Assembly: GCF_001654865.1 (NCBI RefSeq)
Contig: NZ_LXEO01000052.1
Coordinates: 1 to 62,822 of the forward strand
Reading direction: 5' to 3'
Source of the DNA: Buttiauxella noackiae ATCC 51607
GTDB taxonomy: Bacteria > Pseudomonadota > Gammaproteobacteria > Enterobacterales > Enterobacteriaceae
DNA length: 62,822 nucleotides
The notes under the pieces were generated by a model. That model made no database searches. It was not told the origin of the DNA and worked only from the letters and a program-made list of their open reading frames with translations. Below, one piece after another: positions 13,371 to 22,291 of the stretch. The first letter of the stretch is position 1; each line of letters starts with the position of its first letter. The position numbers and the translations under genes are program-made.

Positions 13371-14735
13371 ATGAGCCATAACGAGACAATCGTTGCCCAG
13401 GCGACACCGCCGGGACGTGGTGGAGTCGGTATCCTGCGCGTATCAGGCCTGCAAGCTCGTGAAGTCGCGCAAGCGATTCTGGGTAAACTCCCTAATCCAC
13501 GCTATGCCGATTACCTGCCATTCCGTGATGCAGACGGCAGCGTGCTCGATCAAGGCATCGCGCTGTGGTTCCCTGGGCCAAATTCCTTCACAGGTGAAGA
13601 CGTGTTGGAATTTCAGGGGCACGGTGGCCCGGTTATCCTCGACTTGCTGTTAAAACGCATTCTGGCGCTCCCAGGGCTGCGTATCGCAAGGCCTGGTGAG
13701 TTCTCTGAGCGGGCATTCCTGAATGACAAGTTGGATTTGGCGCAGGCAGAGGCGATAGCTGACCTGATTGATGCCAGTTCCGAGCAAGCCGCTCGTTCAG
13801 CATTAAATTCTTTGCAGGGGGCTTTCTCCGCCCGCGTAAACCATCTGGTCGAAGCGCTGACTCATCTACGCATTTACGTAGAAGCAGCGATTGATTTCCC
13901 GGATGAAGAAATAGACTTCCTCTCTGACGGCAAAATTGAAGCGCAACTAAACCAGGTGATTAACGATCTGGACGCTGTTCGTGCCGAAGCACGCCAGGGA
14001 AGTTTGCTGCGCGAAGGGATGAAGGTAGTGATTGCTGGCCGTCCAAACGCCGGGAAATCGAGCCTGCTGAACGCCCTTGCAGGCCGCGAAGCAGCGATTG
14101 TGACGGATATTGCCGGAACAACCCGCGATGTCTTGCGAGAACATATCCACATTGATGGCATGCCGCTACACATCATTGATACCGCAGGTCTTCGTGAAGC
14201 AAGCGACGAAGTTGAGCGTATTGGTATCGAACGTGCGTGGAATGAGATCGAACAAGCTGACCGCGTACTGTTTATGGTTGATGGCACCACCACCGATGCC
14301 ACAGACCCTGCAGAAATCTGGCCAGACTTTATTGCGCGCTTGCCAACACGTTTGCCCATTACAGTTGTGCGTAACAAAGCAGACGTGACTGGCGAAACGC
14401 TGGGCCTGAGCGATGTGAACGGTCACTCACTAGTACGCCTTTCTGCACGTACCGGTGAAGGCGTTGATGTGCTGCGCGATCATCTAAAACAGAGCATGGG
14501 CTTTGAAACCAATATGGAAGGTGGCTTCCTGGCGCGTCGTCGCCACTTACAGGCGCTGGAACAGGCGGCAACCCACCTGCAGCAAGGGAAAGCACAGCTG
14601 CTGGGCGCATGGGCCGGGGAGTTACTGGCTGAAGAGCTACGCCTTTCTCAGCAAAGCTTGAGCGAAATCACTGGCGAATTTACCTCTGATGATTTGCTCG
14701 GACGCATCTTCTCCAGCTTCTGTATCGGTAAGTAA
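13371..14735 (+). CDS. mnmE: tRNA modification GTPase MnmE
   Basis: It works with MnmG (at 45076) to add carboxymethylaminomethyl groups at wobble uridine 34. Its 454 residues equal E. coli. There is an N-terminal tetrahydrofolate-binding domain, a helical domain, and a G domain with [14 protein letters not shown] (G1), DIAGTTRD (G2), DTAG (G3) and NKAD (G4). The invariant C-terminal FCIGK supplies the cysteine. It is a single gene with its own terminator. In E. coli the tna genes follow, but not here. Confidence 0.99.
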   Translation: MSHNETIVAQATPPGRGGVGILRVSGLQAREVAQAILGKLPNPRYADYLPFRDADGSVLDQGIALWFPGPNSFTGEDVLEFQGHGGPVILDLLLKRILALPGLRIARPGEFSERAFLNDKLDLAQAEAIADLIDASSEQAARSALNSLQGAFSARVNHLVEALTHLRIYVEAAIDFPDEEIDFLSDGKIEAQLNQVINDLDAVRAEARQGSLLREGMKVVIAGRPNAGKSSLLNALAGREAAIVTDIAGTTRDVLREHIHIDGMPLHIIDTAGLREASDEVERIGIERAWNEIEQADRVLFMVDGTTTDATDPAEIWPDFIARLPTRLPITVVRNKADVTGETLGLSDVNGHSLVRLSARTGEGVDVLRDHLKQSMGFETNMEGGFLARRRHLQALEQAATHLQQGKAQLLGAWAGELLAEELRLSQQSLSEITGEFTSDDLLGRIFSSFCIGK

Positions 14736-14768
14736 TCTAAAAAGTAAGCGTGTGCTCACTTTTTGCTC

Positions 14769-14804
14769 ATCCCGCAATATATCCAGTATTGCGGGATTTT
14801 TTGC
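14769..14804 (+). terminator. Rho-independent terminator after mnmE
   Basis: atcccgcaata pairs with tattgcgggat, then a run of six T. It is about 35 bases past the stop. Confidence 0.9.
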
Positions 14805-14946
14805 CATTTTGTCTGGTGCTTTAAAAGCTAAATATTCATAGGGTTGATCTATTGACGCTTTTTTACACACACCTGTCCGTGCGTTTGTGCTTTAAAAAAC
14901 CTACAATCGATCGCTAAGTACTGTGTCCATTATCAAGGAGAGACAA

Positions 14947-15675
14947 ATGGCAACGCACTTCGCAAGATGTACGCTCAACCAGAAATACCCCTTTTCTAGC
15001 CGACTGAATAAAGAGTGCCAGACTGAAGCTCTGCAGATGCCAGAGCATCGCCGCACACGGTATTTAGCCTCTCGTAGCCTACTAGCTGAATTACTGCATA
15101 TGCTTTATGGCATTCAACAGCTACCGAGAATAGTTGCCACTGCAACCGGGCGCCCACACTTTGCCGATCCTTCATTAATGGACTTCAGCATTGCCTATGC
15201 CGGAAACAACGTCGCCGTTCTGATAACAACCGAAGGCCGCTGTGGATTAGATATTGAGATTAACCAGTCTTTTGGCCATCTCCCATCTGTCGCCTCAGGC
15301 TCTACTTTTCGCAGTAATGAATCCATCTGGATAAACAATCAAAAAAACCCAGGTGAAGCTCGCGCACAACTACGCACATTGCATCAAAGCACTTTTAAAC
15401 TGACAGGCCGCGAAGAAAGTTTGCAACTTCTGCCTGGGGCCGGGCGAATACGTGCTAGCGACCAATCAGAAATTGAAGCGATCAGCGATGTGGAAGGGCT
15501 ATTGATCTGGGGATGCGTGGTGTCACCAGCCATTGAAAAGCTCAGTTTGTGGGAATTTGAAGCTCCTCAGAACTGGCATAGCCTGGGAGATGTCAAATCT
15601 CGCTATCAGGATCCCAATGGCAGCATTATTCGTTTAACCAGCATGTCGTCAGAAAAAGTGTTATATCAAAACTGA
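14947..15675 (+). CDS. yieE: 4'-phosphopantetheinyl transferase family protein YieE
   Basis: A 242-residue Sfp/EntD-superfamily protein. The early SRSLLAELL segment and the magnesium-binding motif GLDIEIN (about residue 100) are visible. The second signature, usually WxxKE, reads TFKLTGREES here, so the lysine and acidic pair are shifted and activity is uncertain. It starts at the ATG after aaggagaga. A GTG 24 bases upstream would include that ribosome site. It is followed by chrR, as in E. coli. The carrier-protein substrate is unknown. Confidence 0.8.
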   Translation: MATHFARCTLNQKYPFSSRLNKECQTEALQMPEHRRTRYLASRSLLAELLHMLYGIQQLPRIVATATGRPHFADPSLMDFSIAYAGNNVAVLITTEGRCGLDIEINQSFGHLPSVASGSTFRSNESIWINNQKNPGEARAQLRTLHQSTFKLTGREESLQLLPGAGRIRASDQSEIEAISDVEGLLIWGCVVSPAIEKLSLWEFEAPQNWHSLGDVKSRYQDPNGSIIRLTSMSSEKVLYQN

Positions 15676-15709
15676 TCGTTCCCGAACGTACTGACACCAA
15701 GGAGTATTT

Positions 15710-16276
15710 ATGTCCGACACGTTAAAGATAGTCACGTTATTAGGCAGCCTGCGTCATGGTTCATTCAACGCTATGGTTGCTCGTACTTTGCCAGGAATCG
15801 CTCCTGCGGGAATGAACATCGATGCGTTGCCGTCGATTAAAGACATTCCTTTGTATGACGCTGATGTGCAGCAAGAAGAGGGTTTCCCATCAAGCGTTGA
15901 AGCCATTGCTGAACAAATTCGCGCCGCAGACGGTGTGGTGATTGTCACGCCGGAATATAACTACTCGGTACCGGGCGGGCTGAAGAATGCCATCGACTGG
16001 CTATCTCGTTTACCTGAACAGCCTCTGGCAGGAAAGCCTGTGCTGATTCAAACCAGTTCAATGGGTGCAATCGGCGGCGCACGTTGTCAGTACCATCTAC
16101 GCCAGATTCTGGTGTTCCTCGACGCGATGGTGATGAACAAGCCAGAATTTATGGGTGGTGTGATTCAGAATAAAGTCGATACGCAAACAGGTGAAGTAGT
16201 TGATCAAAGCACACTCGATCATCTGGCTGGGCAACTGGCTGCATTTGGTGATTATATTCAGCGAGTTAAAAGTTAA
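15710..16276 (+). CDS. chrR: NADPH-dependent FMN reductase / quinone reductase ChrR (YieF)
   Basis: A flavodoxin-like oxidoreductase of 188 residues, the same length as E. coli ChrR. It reduces quinones, and chromate in vitro. The FMN-binding loop GSLRHGSFN lies near residue 12 and the family signature [18 protein letters not shown] near residues 82-99. The ribosome site caaggagt precedes the ATG. It follows yieE by 34 bases. Its stop overlaps the convergent ramR stop by 4 bases. Confidence 0.95.
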   Translation: MSDTLKIVTLLGSLRHGSFNAMVARTLPGIAPAGMNIDALPSIKDIPLYDADVQQEEGFPSSVEAIAEQIRAADGVVIVTPEYNYSVPGGLKNAIDWLSRLPEQPLAGKPVLIQTSSMGAIGGARCQYHLRQILVFLDAMVMNKPEFMGGVIQNKVDTQTGEVVDQSTLDHLAGQLAAFGDYIQRVKS

Positions 16277-16845
16277 TTCGCTAATGCGCGCCACATAGTT
16301 TCAAAGCCTAACGCTTTAAAATCGCCAGCCCGTTCCGGTTCTCGGCTGGCGAACTCCATGGTCGTCTCTGCCAGTGAAGAAAAAATGGCATCACTAAACG
16401 CGCGATACGGGCCGCTACTAAAAGCCTTCAGTATCGATTGCGAACAAATTTCATGCATTTCCGGGAACATCTCCGCCACTTTCTGCTTGGTTTCTTCGCC
16501 TATTTTATCGCTCACCGCTAATTGACGGATCGCCCTGTGGGCTTGCGAATTGCGGATTGCCCAGTCGATATAACTGTTCCAGATATAACGAGTATATTCT
16601 TTCGGGTCTTTCAGTGTACGGTCGAGATTCTCCTGCATTGAAAAAAGTAAGCCCTGTTTCAAATGCAGGTACAGCTCGTTGAGCAAATCGTCCTTCGTGG
16701 CAAAATAGCGAAACAGTGTGCCTTCTGCCACACCAGCAGCACGAGCAATCTGAGCAGTAGACGCAACAATCCCCGCCTGGCCAATAGCGATAGTCGCCGC
16801 TTCCAGTATCGCTAGTTTCTTATCTTCACTCTTCGGACGAGCCAC
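16273..16845 (-). CDS. ramR: TetR family repressor RamR
   Basis: A repressor of the multidrug-efflux activator gene ramA, with 190 residues. The N-terminal helix-turn-helix has the RamR hallmarks ([37 protein letters not shown]). The C-terminal ligand domain contains IWNSYI and [10 protein letters not shown], as in known RamR. The start is the GTG at 16845, with gagga upstream. The ATG at 16860 lies before that site. It is divergent from romA-ramA, with a perfect RamR operator between them. Loss of function would be expected to raise RamA and AcrAB-TolC expression. Confidence 0.88.
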   Translation of the reverse strand: MARPKSEDKKLAILEAATIAIGQAGIVASTAQIARAAGVAEGTLFRYFATKDDLLNELYLHLKQGLLFSMQENLDRTLKDPKEYTRYIWNSYIDWAIRNSQAHRAIRQLAVSDKIGEETKQKVAEMFPEMHEICSQSILKAFSSGPYRAFSDAIFSSLAETTMEFASREPERAGDFKALGFETMWRALAN

Positions 16846-16956
16846 AACATTTTTCCTCATTCACACCAAAACACAAATTGAATCACGCAAGCTACGGCAC
16901 TGCAACGCGCAATGTCAGCGATTGAAAATGATCTTGACGGTTATCACGCCCCATCT

Positions 16957-16982
16957 ATAATGAGTGCTTACTCACTCATTAT
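16957..16982. promoter_or_regulatory. RamR operator
   Basis: A 10-bp perfect inverted repeat with 6-base spacer: ataatgagtg, cttact, cactcattat. It contains the known RamR target ATGAGTG-N6-CACTCAT. It sits in the 188-base ramR-romA gap, so it can repress both directions. Confidence 0.92.
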
Positions 16983-17033
16983 CAAATTTATTAGCATCGT
17001 GCCAGCGGATGGGACGAACATGCAGGCCAGGAA

Positions 17034-18149
17034 ATGAAACGTCTCTCCCTATGCGCGGTTATTATTATGTTGATTGCAACAGCAGCCAGTTTGCCTTTTG
17101 TCCTGAATGCCGGTTTTGGTCAGGCTCCGCAAGGTGAAGGTTTAAGCTTAGTTGAACGTTCTGCAAATTACGTGGACGGGCAGTTCCGCAACCAGGTTCC
17201 AACTCTCGGATATACCGGGCAGAAAAGTAAGCTGGCGGCATGGTGGGGGTTTTTAACCACACGAACTGAAAATGCACGCCCACAGCATTCGCTGCCTTTG
17301 GTGAAAACCGATCTGGCGAGCCTGCCGCTGGAGCAGGACACCATGGTCTGGCTCGGCCACTCCTCGTGGTACATCCAGCTCGCCGGCAAACGTATTCTGA
17401 TCGACCCGGTATTCAGTAATTACGCCGCCCCTTTTTCATTCCTGAATAAAGCCTTTCCAGGGGATTACCCATGGAGTGCGGAGTCAATGCCTGAAATCGA
17501 TCTGCTGATTATTTCCCACGACCATTACGATCATCTGGATTACGCGACGATTAAAGCGCTGAAACCGAAAATCCGCCAGGTGATTACGCCACTGGGCGTC
17601 GGTTCACATCTGCGCTATTGGGGCATAAATAGCGAGATCATTCACGAAAAAGACTGGAATCAGTCGGTAAAAGTTTCAAATGGGCTGACGGTCCATGTTC
17701 TGCCCGCCCGTCACTTCTCCGGTCGTAGCCTGAAGAGCAACCAGACTTTATGGGCGAGTTTTATGTTTGTAACTGATGACCACAAAGTCTATTACAGCGG
17801 TGATACCGGCTACGGGCCTCATTTCAAAACGATTGGCGAACAGTTTGGTTCTGTTGATCTTGCCATCATGGAAAACGGCCAGTACGACGAGGACTGGAGC
17901 AATATTCATATGATGCCGAACGAAACTGCGCAGGCAGCCGTTGATTTGAACGCACGCGCCGTGTTGCCGGGCCATGCGGGTCGTTTTGTGCTGGCTAAGC
18001 ACACCTGGGATGCACCCTACAAAAGCCTCGCAGCAGCCAGTGCTGATAAAGATTTTCGCCTGTTAACACCAAAGCAGGGTGAGCCTGTATTGGTGAACGA
18101 CAACGCACAACAATTTAGCGCCTGGTGGGAATCGACCAGTGCCATGTAA
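17034..18149 (+). CDS. romA: MBL-fold metallohydrolase RomA
   Basis: A 371-residue metallo-beta-lactamase-fold protein of the NAPE-PLD/UlaG-like group, with an N-terminal membrane anchor or signal (MKRLSLCAVIIMLIATAASL). Metal-binding motifs are visible: HSSW near residue 109, SHDHYDHLD near residue 162 (HxHxDH), PARHFSGR, YYSGDTGYG and PGHAGRF. It lies between ramR and ramA, the known ramR-romA-ramA arrangement of Klebsiella and Enterobacter, and is probably co-transcribed with ramA under RamR. Its substrate is not established. Confidence 0.87.
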   Translation: MKRLSLCAVIIMLIATAASLPFVLNAGFGQAPQGEGLSLVERSANYVDGQFRNQVPTLGYTGQKSKLAAWWGFLTTRTENARPQHSLPLVKTDLASLPLEQDTMVWLGHSSWYIQLAGKRILIDPVFSNYAAPFSFLNKAFPGDYPWSAESMPEIDLLIISHDHYDHLDYATIKALKPKIRQVITPLGVGSHLRYWGINSEIIHEKDWNQSVKVSNGLTVHVLPARHFSGRSLKSNQTLWASFMFVTDDHKVYYSGDTGYGPHFKTIGEQFGSVDLAIMENGQYDEDWSNIHMMPNETAQAAVDLNARAVLPGHAGRFVLAKHTWDAPYKSLAAASADKDFRLLTPKQGEPVLVNDNAQQFSAWWESTSAM

Positions 18150-18170
18150 GCGAACCGCGCAGGGGGATAA

Positions 18171-18512
18171 ATGACAATTTCAGCCCAGGTTATCGACACC
18201 ATTGTTCAGTGGATTGACGACAATCTGCATCAACCATTACGTATTGATGATATTGCCGATCACGCAGGTTATTCAAAGTGGCACTTGCAGCGGTTGTTTA
18301 TGCAGTACAAAGGCGAGAGTTTGGGGAGATATATTCGTGAGCGCAAACTTTTGCTGGCTGCACGTGATTTACGCGATACCGATAACAAGGTTTACGACAT
18401 TAGTTTGAAGTATGGCTTTGATTCACAGCAGACGTTTACGCGGATATTTACCCGCACATTCCATCAGCCGCCGGGCAGGTATCGCAGGGATAATCATACA
18501 TTGAACGGGTAA
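18171..18512 (+). CDS. ramA: AraC family transcriptional activator RamA
   Basis: A global activator of the MarA/SoxS/Rob group that turns on acrAB-tolC, micF and related genes. Its 113 residues equal known RamA. It has two helix-turn-helix units: IDDIADHAGYSKWHLQRLF (residues about 22-40) and DISLKYGFDSQQTFTRIF (about 75-92), with RYIRERKLLLAARDLRDTD between. A ggggga site precedes the ATG. It starts 21 bases after the romA stop. Such proteins lack an effector domain and are controlled by amount, through RamR and Lon. Confidence 0.93.
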   Translation: MTISAQVIDTIVQWIDDNLHQPLRIDDIADHAGYSKWHLQRLFMQYKGESLGRYIRERKLLLAARDLRDTDNKVYDISLKYGFDSQQTFTRIFTRTFHQPPGRYRRDNHTLNG

Positions 18513-18519
18513 GTATTAG

Positions 18520-18612
18520 CGCCATCCGCCAAATGTATCGGAGGATGACGCTACGCTTACTCTAAGAAGCACGGTTAATAAGTAGGCCGGATAAGCAAAG
18601 CGTCTCCGGCAA
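18520..18612. repeat. REP/BIME element between ramA and adeP
   Basis: It contains gcgccatccgcc and a facing gtaggccggataagcaaagcgtctccggc unit. This is typical of REP pairs at convergent 3' ends. Confidence 0.65.
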
Positions 18613-18618
18613 AACCAA

Positions 18619-19956
18619 TTAATGTGAATCGATAAAGACGATTTTAAGAACAAACAGCAGCGCCACAACAATCACGCATGGGCTAATTTCACGCCAGCGG
18701 CCTGTGCCAAGTTTCATCACACAGTAAGAGATGAAGCCCAGTGCGATACCTTCTGTGATTGAGAAGCTAAATGGCATCATTACCGCAGTAATAAACGCTG
18801 GAACGGCTTCAGTCAGGTCATCCCACTTCACGCGCGACAGGCTGGATGTCATCAACACGCCAACGTAAATCAGTGCGCCTGCTGCTGCATATGCCGGAAC
18901 CATACCCGCCAGCGGTGACAGGAAGATAACCAGCAAGAATAACAGGCCAACGATAACCGCAGTCAGGCCAGTGCGCCCGCCAACAGACACGCCAGAAGAG
19001 CTTTCGATATACGCGGTAACGGAAGATGTCCCGATAAATGCACCCGCAACAGAAGAAACGCTATCAACGTACAGCGCTTGCTTCATGCGTGGGAATTTCC
19101 CTTTTTCGTCGGCAAGCCCTGCTTTATCTGTCACGCCAATCAGCGTACCAGATGAGTCAAACAGGTTAACCAGCATAAAGGAGAAGATAACGCCTGCCAG
19201 ACCAATGTTCAGTGAACCGGCTAAATCAACCTGGCCCACAACAGACAGCACACTTGGTGGCGCGGAGACAATACCGTGATATTGAACATCACCCATCATC
19301 CAGCCCAGCAGAGTAGTCACAACGATTGAGACCAACACAGCTGCGTGAATGTTACGCGAAGCCAGGATTGCAATGATAAAGAAGCCCAGCGCGCCCAGCA
19401 GAACGCTGTGCGAAGTCAGGTTACCAATGGTCACCAGGGTATCTTTGTTCGCTACGATAATACCGGCGTTTTTCAGCCCCATCATACCGATGAACAGACC
19501 GATACCACTGGTAATACCGACACGCAGACTCACCGGAATATTGGCAATCATCCAGTAGCGAACGCGGAAAATGGTCAGCAGCAGCAAACCTACGGCACCC
19601 CAGAAAATGGCGCCCATGCCGACTTGCCAGGAGATCCCCATCGCGCCAACCACCACAAAGGCGAAGAACGCGTTCAGACCCATGGCCGGTGCCAGTGCTA
19701 CTGGCAGGTTGGCGAAAATACCCATCAGGATGCTACCTAATGCGGCAATCAAACAGGTGGTGACAAAAACGGCCTGGGTATCCATACCAGCGGCGCCAAG
19801 GATCTGCGGGTTGACGAAAACGATATACACCATCGTCAGGAAGGTCGTAAGACCGGCGATCACTTCAGTGCGGGCCGTGGTGCCGTGTTCGCGCAGTTTA
19901 AACACGCGCTCGAGCAGCCCCGGATTTGCGGCCGGAGTAGATTGTGGTTGGCTCAT
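18619..19956 (-). CDS. adeP: Adenine permease AdeP (YieG)
   Basis: A purine:proton symporter of the AzgA-like NCS2 branch, with 445 residues as in E. coli. The N-terminal REHGTTARTEVIAGLTTFLTMVYI and many hydrophobic helices are visible, with the motif GSILMGIFANLPVALAPAMG (about residues 70-90). The start at 19956 gives MSQPQS. The reading frame stays open far upstream, but that part has no family resemblance. A PurR-like box lies upstream at 20062. Confidence 0.96.
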   Translation of the reverse strand: MSQPQSTPAANPGLLERVFKLREHGTTARTEVIAGLTTFLTMVYIVFVNPQILGAAGMDTQAVFVTTCLIAALGSILMGIFANLPVALAPAMGLNAFFAFVVVGAMGISWQVGMGAIFWGAVGLLLLTIFRVRYWMIANIPVSLRVGITSGIGLFIGMMGLKNAGIIVANKDTLVTIGNLTSHSVLLGALGFFIIAILASRNIHAAVLVSIVVTTLLGWMMGDVQYHGIVSAPPSVLSVVGQVDLAGSLNIGLAGVIFSFMLVNLFDSSGTLIGVTDKAGLADEKGKFPRMKQALYVDSVSSVAGAFIGTSSVTAYIESSSGVSVGGRTGLTAVIVGLLFLLVIFLSPLAGMVPAYAAAGALIYVGVLMTSSLSRVKWDDLTEAVPAFITAVMMPFSFSITEGIALGFISYCVMKLGTGRWREISPCVIVVALLFVLKIVFIDSH

Positions 19957-20061
19957 TAGTCTTAATTCCGAACATTGAGAGGGAAAATCCGTCGCTATCC
20001 TATACCAAAAATTACAAAACATGATGACCAACACAGATTTTTTTTCATTGAATTTTCTTAT

Positions 20062-20077
20062 ACGGCAACGATTGCGT
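20062..20077. promoter_or_regulatory. Probable PurR operator of adeP
   Basis: acggcaacgattgcgt matches the palindromic PurR consensus ACGCAAACGTTTGCGT at 13 of 16 positions when read on the minus strand. It is about 105 bases from the adeP start and 60 from yieH. Confidence 0.6.
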
Positions 20078-20136
20078 GCCACAAAAATTGCGCAAATTGG
20101 GTAAGATGGCCGTTCACTCTTTAATAAGGAAGCGGT

Positions 20137-20802
20137 ATGTCCCGGATAGATGCGGTGTTCTTCGACTGCGATGGCACGCTGGTTGATAGTGAGGTTATTT
20201 GCTCCAAAGCCTACGTACATATGTTTGCGCAATACGGCATTGAACTTGCGCTTGAGGAGGTTCACAAAACCTTTAAGGGTATAAAGCTCTACGAGATTAT
20301 CGATACTATCAACGCCCAATATGGCGTGAATCTGTCAAAAGAGGTGCTGGAGCCTATTTATCGCGCTGAGGTTTCGCGACTGTTTGACAGCGAGCTGGTG
20401 GAGATTGAAGGAGCCGCCGCGTTAGTCGCGCAAATCAAAGTGCCGATGTGTATCGTCTCCAACGGCCCTGTCAGCAAGATGCAGCATTCGTTGGGCAAAA
20501 CCGACATGCTTCACCATTTCCCGGACAAACTGTTTAGTGGCTACGATATTCAGGCGTGGAAACCCGATCCGGCATTAATGTTTCATGCTGCAGATGCCAT
20601 GCGCGTGGATGTGAAGAACTGCGTTCTGGTGGATGACTCTATGGCCGGTGCGCAATCAGGTATTGCCGCAGGCATGGAAGTTTTTTATTTCTGCGCCGAC
20701 CCGCATAACAAGCCGATTGACCATCCGAAAGTGACAACCTTTACCGATTTAGCGCAGTTGCCGGAGTTATGGCGTGCGCGAGGCTGGAATATTACGGGTT
20801 AA
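20137..20802 (+). CDS. yieH: HAD family phosphatase YieH (6-phosphogluconate phosphatase)
   Basis: A haloacid-dehalogenase-like hydrolase of 221 residues, as in E. coli. Motif I is FFDCDGTLVDSE (residues 8-19), motif II is IVSNGP, motif III is the lysine of KPDP, and motif IV is LVDDSMAG. An alpha-helical cap lies between residues 20 and 85. E. coli YieH acts on 6-phosphogluconate and purine nucleotides in vitro. The ribosome site aaggaagc precedes the ATG. Confidence 0.94.
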   Translation: MSRIDAVFFDCDGTLVDSEVICSKAYVHMFAQYGIELALEEVHKTFKGIKLYEIIDTINAQYGVNLSKEVLEPIYRAEVSRLFDSELVEIEGAAALVAQIKVPMCIVSNGPVSKMQHSLGKTDMLHHFPDKLFSGYDIQAWKPDPALMFHAADAMRVDVKNCVLVDDSMAGAQSGIAAGMEVFYFCADPHNKPIDHPKVTTFTDLAQLPELWRARGWNITG

Positions 20803-20808
20803 AGAAGA

Positions 20809-20837
20809 TGGCGGATGGCGCAAGCTTATCCGCCCTA
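20809..20837 (+). repeat. REP element after yieH
   Basis: atggcggatggcgcaagcttatccgccc is a standard REP hairpin just past the yieH stop. Confidence 0.75.
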
Positions 20838-20954
20838 CAACTACCGCGCAGGCACGGCAATCCTCCCACATTTTACCCTAACTACAGAATTAGCCTCTAT
20901 TAGCTCTTTCCGTGCATGAACGATTGATTTCTCACGACTCCAGTCAGAAATACC

Positions 20955-21089
20955 ATGTACTTTGAATGGACTAAGACAGAAACATTCTCTGGCGGAGTTT
21001 ATAAAACCCTCGTTTTATTTACTCGCCTGGCATACCCAAAGATGTACCTGGCGTACGATCTCGTACGATTGGGCTTCAAACTCTTTTAG
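20955..21089 (+). CDS. Possible 44-residue ORF before the toxin gene
   Basis: An ATG-initiated frame encoding a peptide that starts MYFEWTKTETF and ends GFKLF. No ribosome site is visible and no family is recognised. It may be the remnant of a larger gene or may not be coding. It contains the 16-bp inverted repeat listed at 21052. The rest of 20838-21192 holds no gene that I can support. Confidence 0.2.
   Translation: MYFEWTKTETFSGGVYKTLVLFTRLAYPKMYLAYDLVRLGFKLF
21052..21067. promoter_or_regulatory. Perfect inverted repeat upstream of the toxin gene
   Basis: CGTACGA-TC-TCGTACG has 7-bp arms and a 2-base spacer, about 130 bases before the toxin start. A second palindrome, AAGACATGTCTT, lies at 21124-21135. 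Either could be an operator. No regulator is assigned. Confidence 0.35.
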
Positions 21090-21196
21090 GCACACCATCT
21101 TTTAGTGTTTTTACCACGGACATAAGACATGTCTTGCCTGGTGCTTTATTTGAAAGTTTAATAACCTTAATTTAAAAATGGGAACAGGGAACATGG

Positions 21197-22291
21197 ATGT
21201 TCAGGTTACTAAGAGCATGGGATGCAGAAAGAGAGCTTTCTCCGGCTGATTTTCAGTACATTTTGTCTCCGCGGGATGCTTTAAGCCAGGCGCGAATATT
21301 CTACGAAATCAGTAGCGATCATTATCATTACCCCGACAACATTTCCTGCCATGACGTCCCCCGACGCAAAAGCGGAAATCTGAGCCTGTTTTCCGCGCCT
21401 GATAAGCGCCGTCAGAGGGGTTATGCCGATAACGTTTACGACGATACGCAGCGAAATATCGACGAGGGCTGGATCATCGGCATCGACACTCACGCCCAGT
21501 GGGATAATCGCCGCAATCCATTCTATTTCGATGAAGACAGCAATCTGGTCTACGACTGTTTTATGGATCACTATCACGAGTGGTTCGAAAGTGAAGTGAG
21601 AAAGGCTTATGAAAAGTGCCTTAACAACCACAACGGACGTAAACCCGCACCGACTGTGAAGCAGGCGTATTACGGCGATGCACCAGTGCAACACGCACAG
21701 GCAGCGAAAACCATCAACAGCAAAGCTGCGGGACGGCTTCTGGCGGCTGGTGGTATTTATAACGGTAATATAGAAGGATTTCATGACACTGCGCAGCAGC
21801 TTGGTGGCGATGCACCAGCGGGTTACGATCAGGTCATGGATAACAAAGGCCTGATTATTGCGGGTGCATCTGTTGCTGCTGGCGCGATGATGGGGAGAAT
21901 ACCAGTTTCGGAACTGGAAGAACTTGGGAAAACCATCCCAAATGGAGCCACAGCAAACAAAAATGGGAATTTGATATCAGAACTAAAGGATGTAACTCAA
22001 AAACAACTTGATAAAAAATTTAAACACGCCATTGATTTTGGTGTCACTTCAACCAAGAAGAACCCTGAAACTTTAGGTTATTTTCACGATGCTATAAAAT
22101 CTCATATGAAAGATACCGACACCTTTAAACTCGGAACTTATGGATTTGTAAAAGACTCAAATGTGTTCTTTAACCCAAATAGTAATAGTGCCGTTGTTCT
22201 GGGGGAGTCTGGTAATTTCATTACAGGATTTAAACTTGATTCAACATCAGCTCAATATGATAACTACATAAAAAACGGGATATTACGATGA
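21197..22291 (+). CDS. Polymorphic toxin with C-terminal colicin D-type tRNase domain
   Basis: A 364-residue protein. The last 100 residues are a colicin D-like nuclease domain: KKFKHAIDFG (residues 273-282, His277 the probable catalytic histidine by analogy), FHDAIKSHM, then GTYGFVKDSNVFFNPNSN with VVL and FITGFKL. Colicin D cuts the anticodon loop of arginine tRNAs. The first 250 residues are not a colicin translocation or receptor domain. They are charged and aromatic-rich (QWDNRRNPFY, DHYHEWF) and contain a hydrophobic glycine/alanine segment (GLIIAGASVAAGAMMG, residues 218-233), as in effector trafficking modules. No signal peptide. Its 3' end overlaps the immunity gene by 4 bases. Delivery route unknown. 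The C-terminal part is clearly more AT-rich than the N-terminal part. Confidence 0.82.
   Translation: MFRLLRAWDAERELSPADFQYILSPRDALSQARIFYEISSDHYHYPDNISCHDVPRRKSGNLSLFSAPDKRRQRGYADNVYDDTQRNIDEGWIIGIDTHAQWDNRRNPFYFDEDSNLVYDCFMDHYHEWFESEVRKAYEKCLNNHNGRKPAPTVKQAYYGDAPVQHAQAAKTINSKAAGRLLAAGGIYNGNIEGFHDTAQQLGGDAPAGYDQVMDNKGLIIAGASVAAGAMMGRIPVSELEELGKTIPNGATANKNGNLISELKDVTQKQLDKKFKHAIDFGVTSTKKNPETLGYFHDAIKSHMKDTDTFKLGTYGFVKDSNVFFNPNSNSAVVLGESGNFITGFKLDSTSAQYDNYIKNGILR

Noticed and set aside
14637-14870. A 77-codon minus-strand frame over the end of mnmE
   Set aside because: It overlaps the mnmE C-terminus and reads through the mnmE terminator; no ribosome site or family.
19957-20319. N-terminal extension of adeP by 121 residues
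   Set aside because: The frame is open but runs across the promoter and PurR-like box, overlaps yieH on the other strand, and the family starts at MSQPQS.
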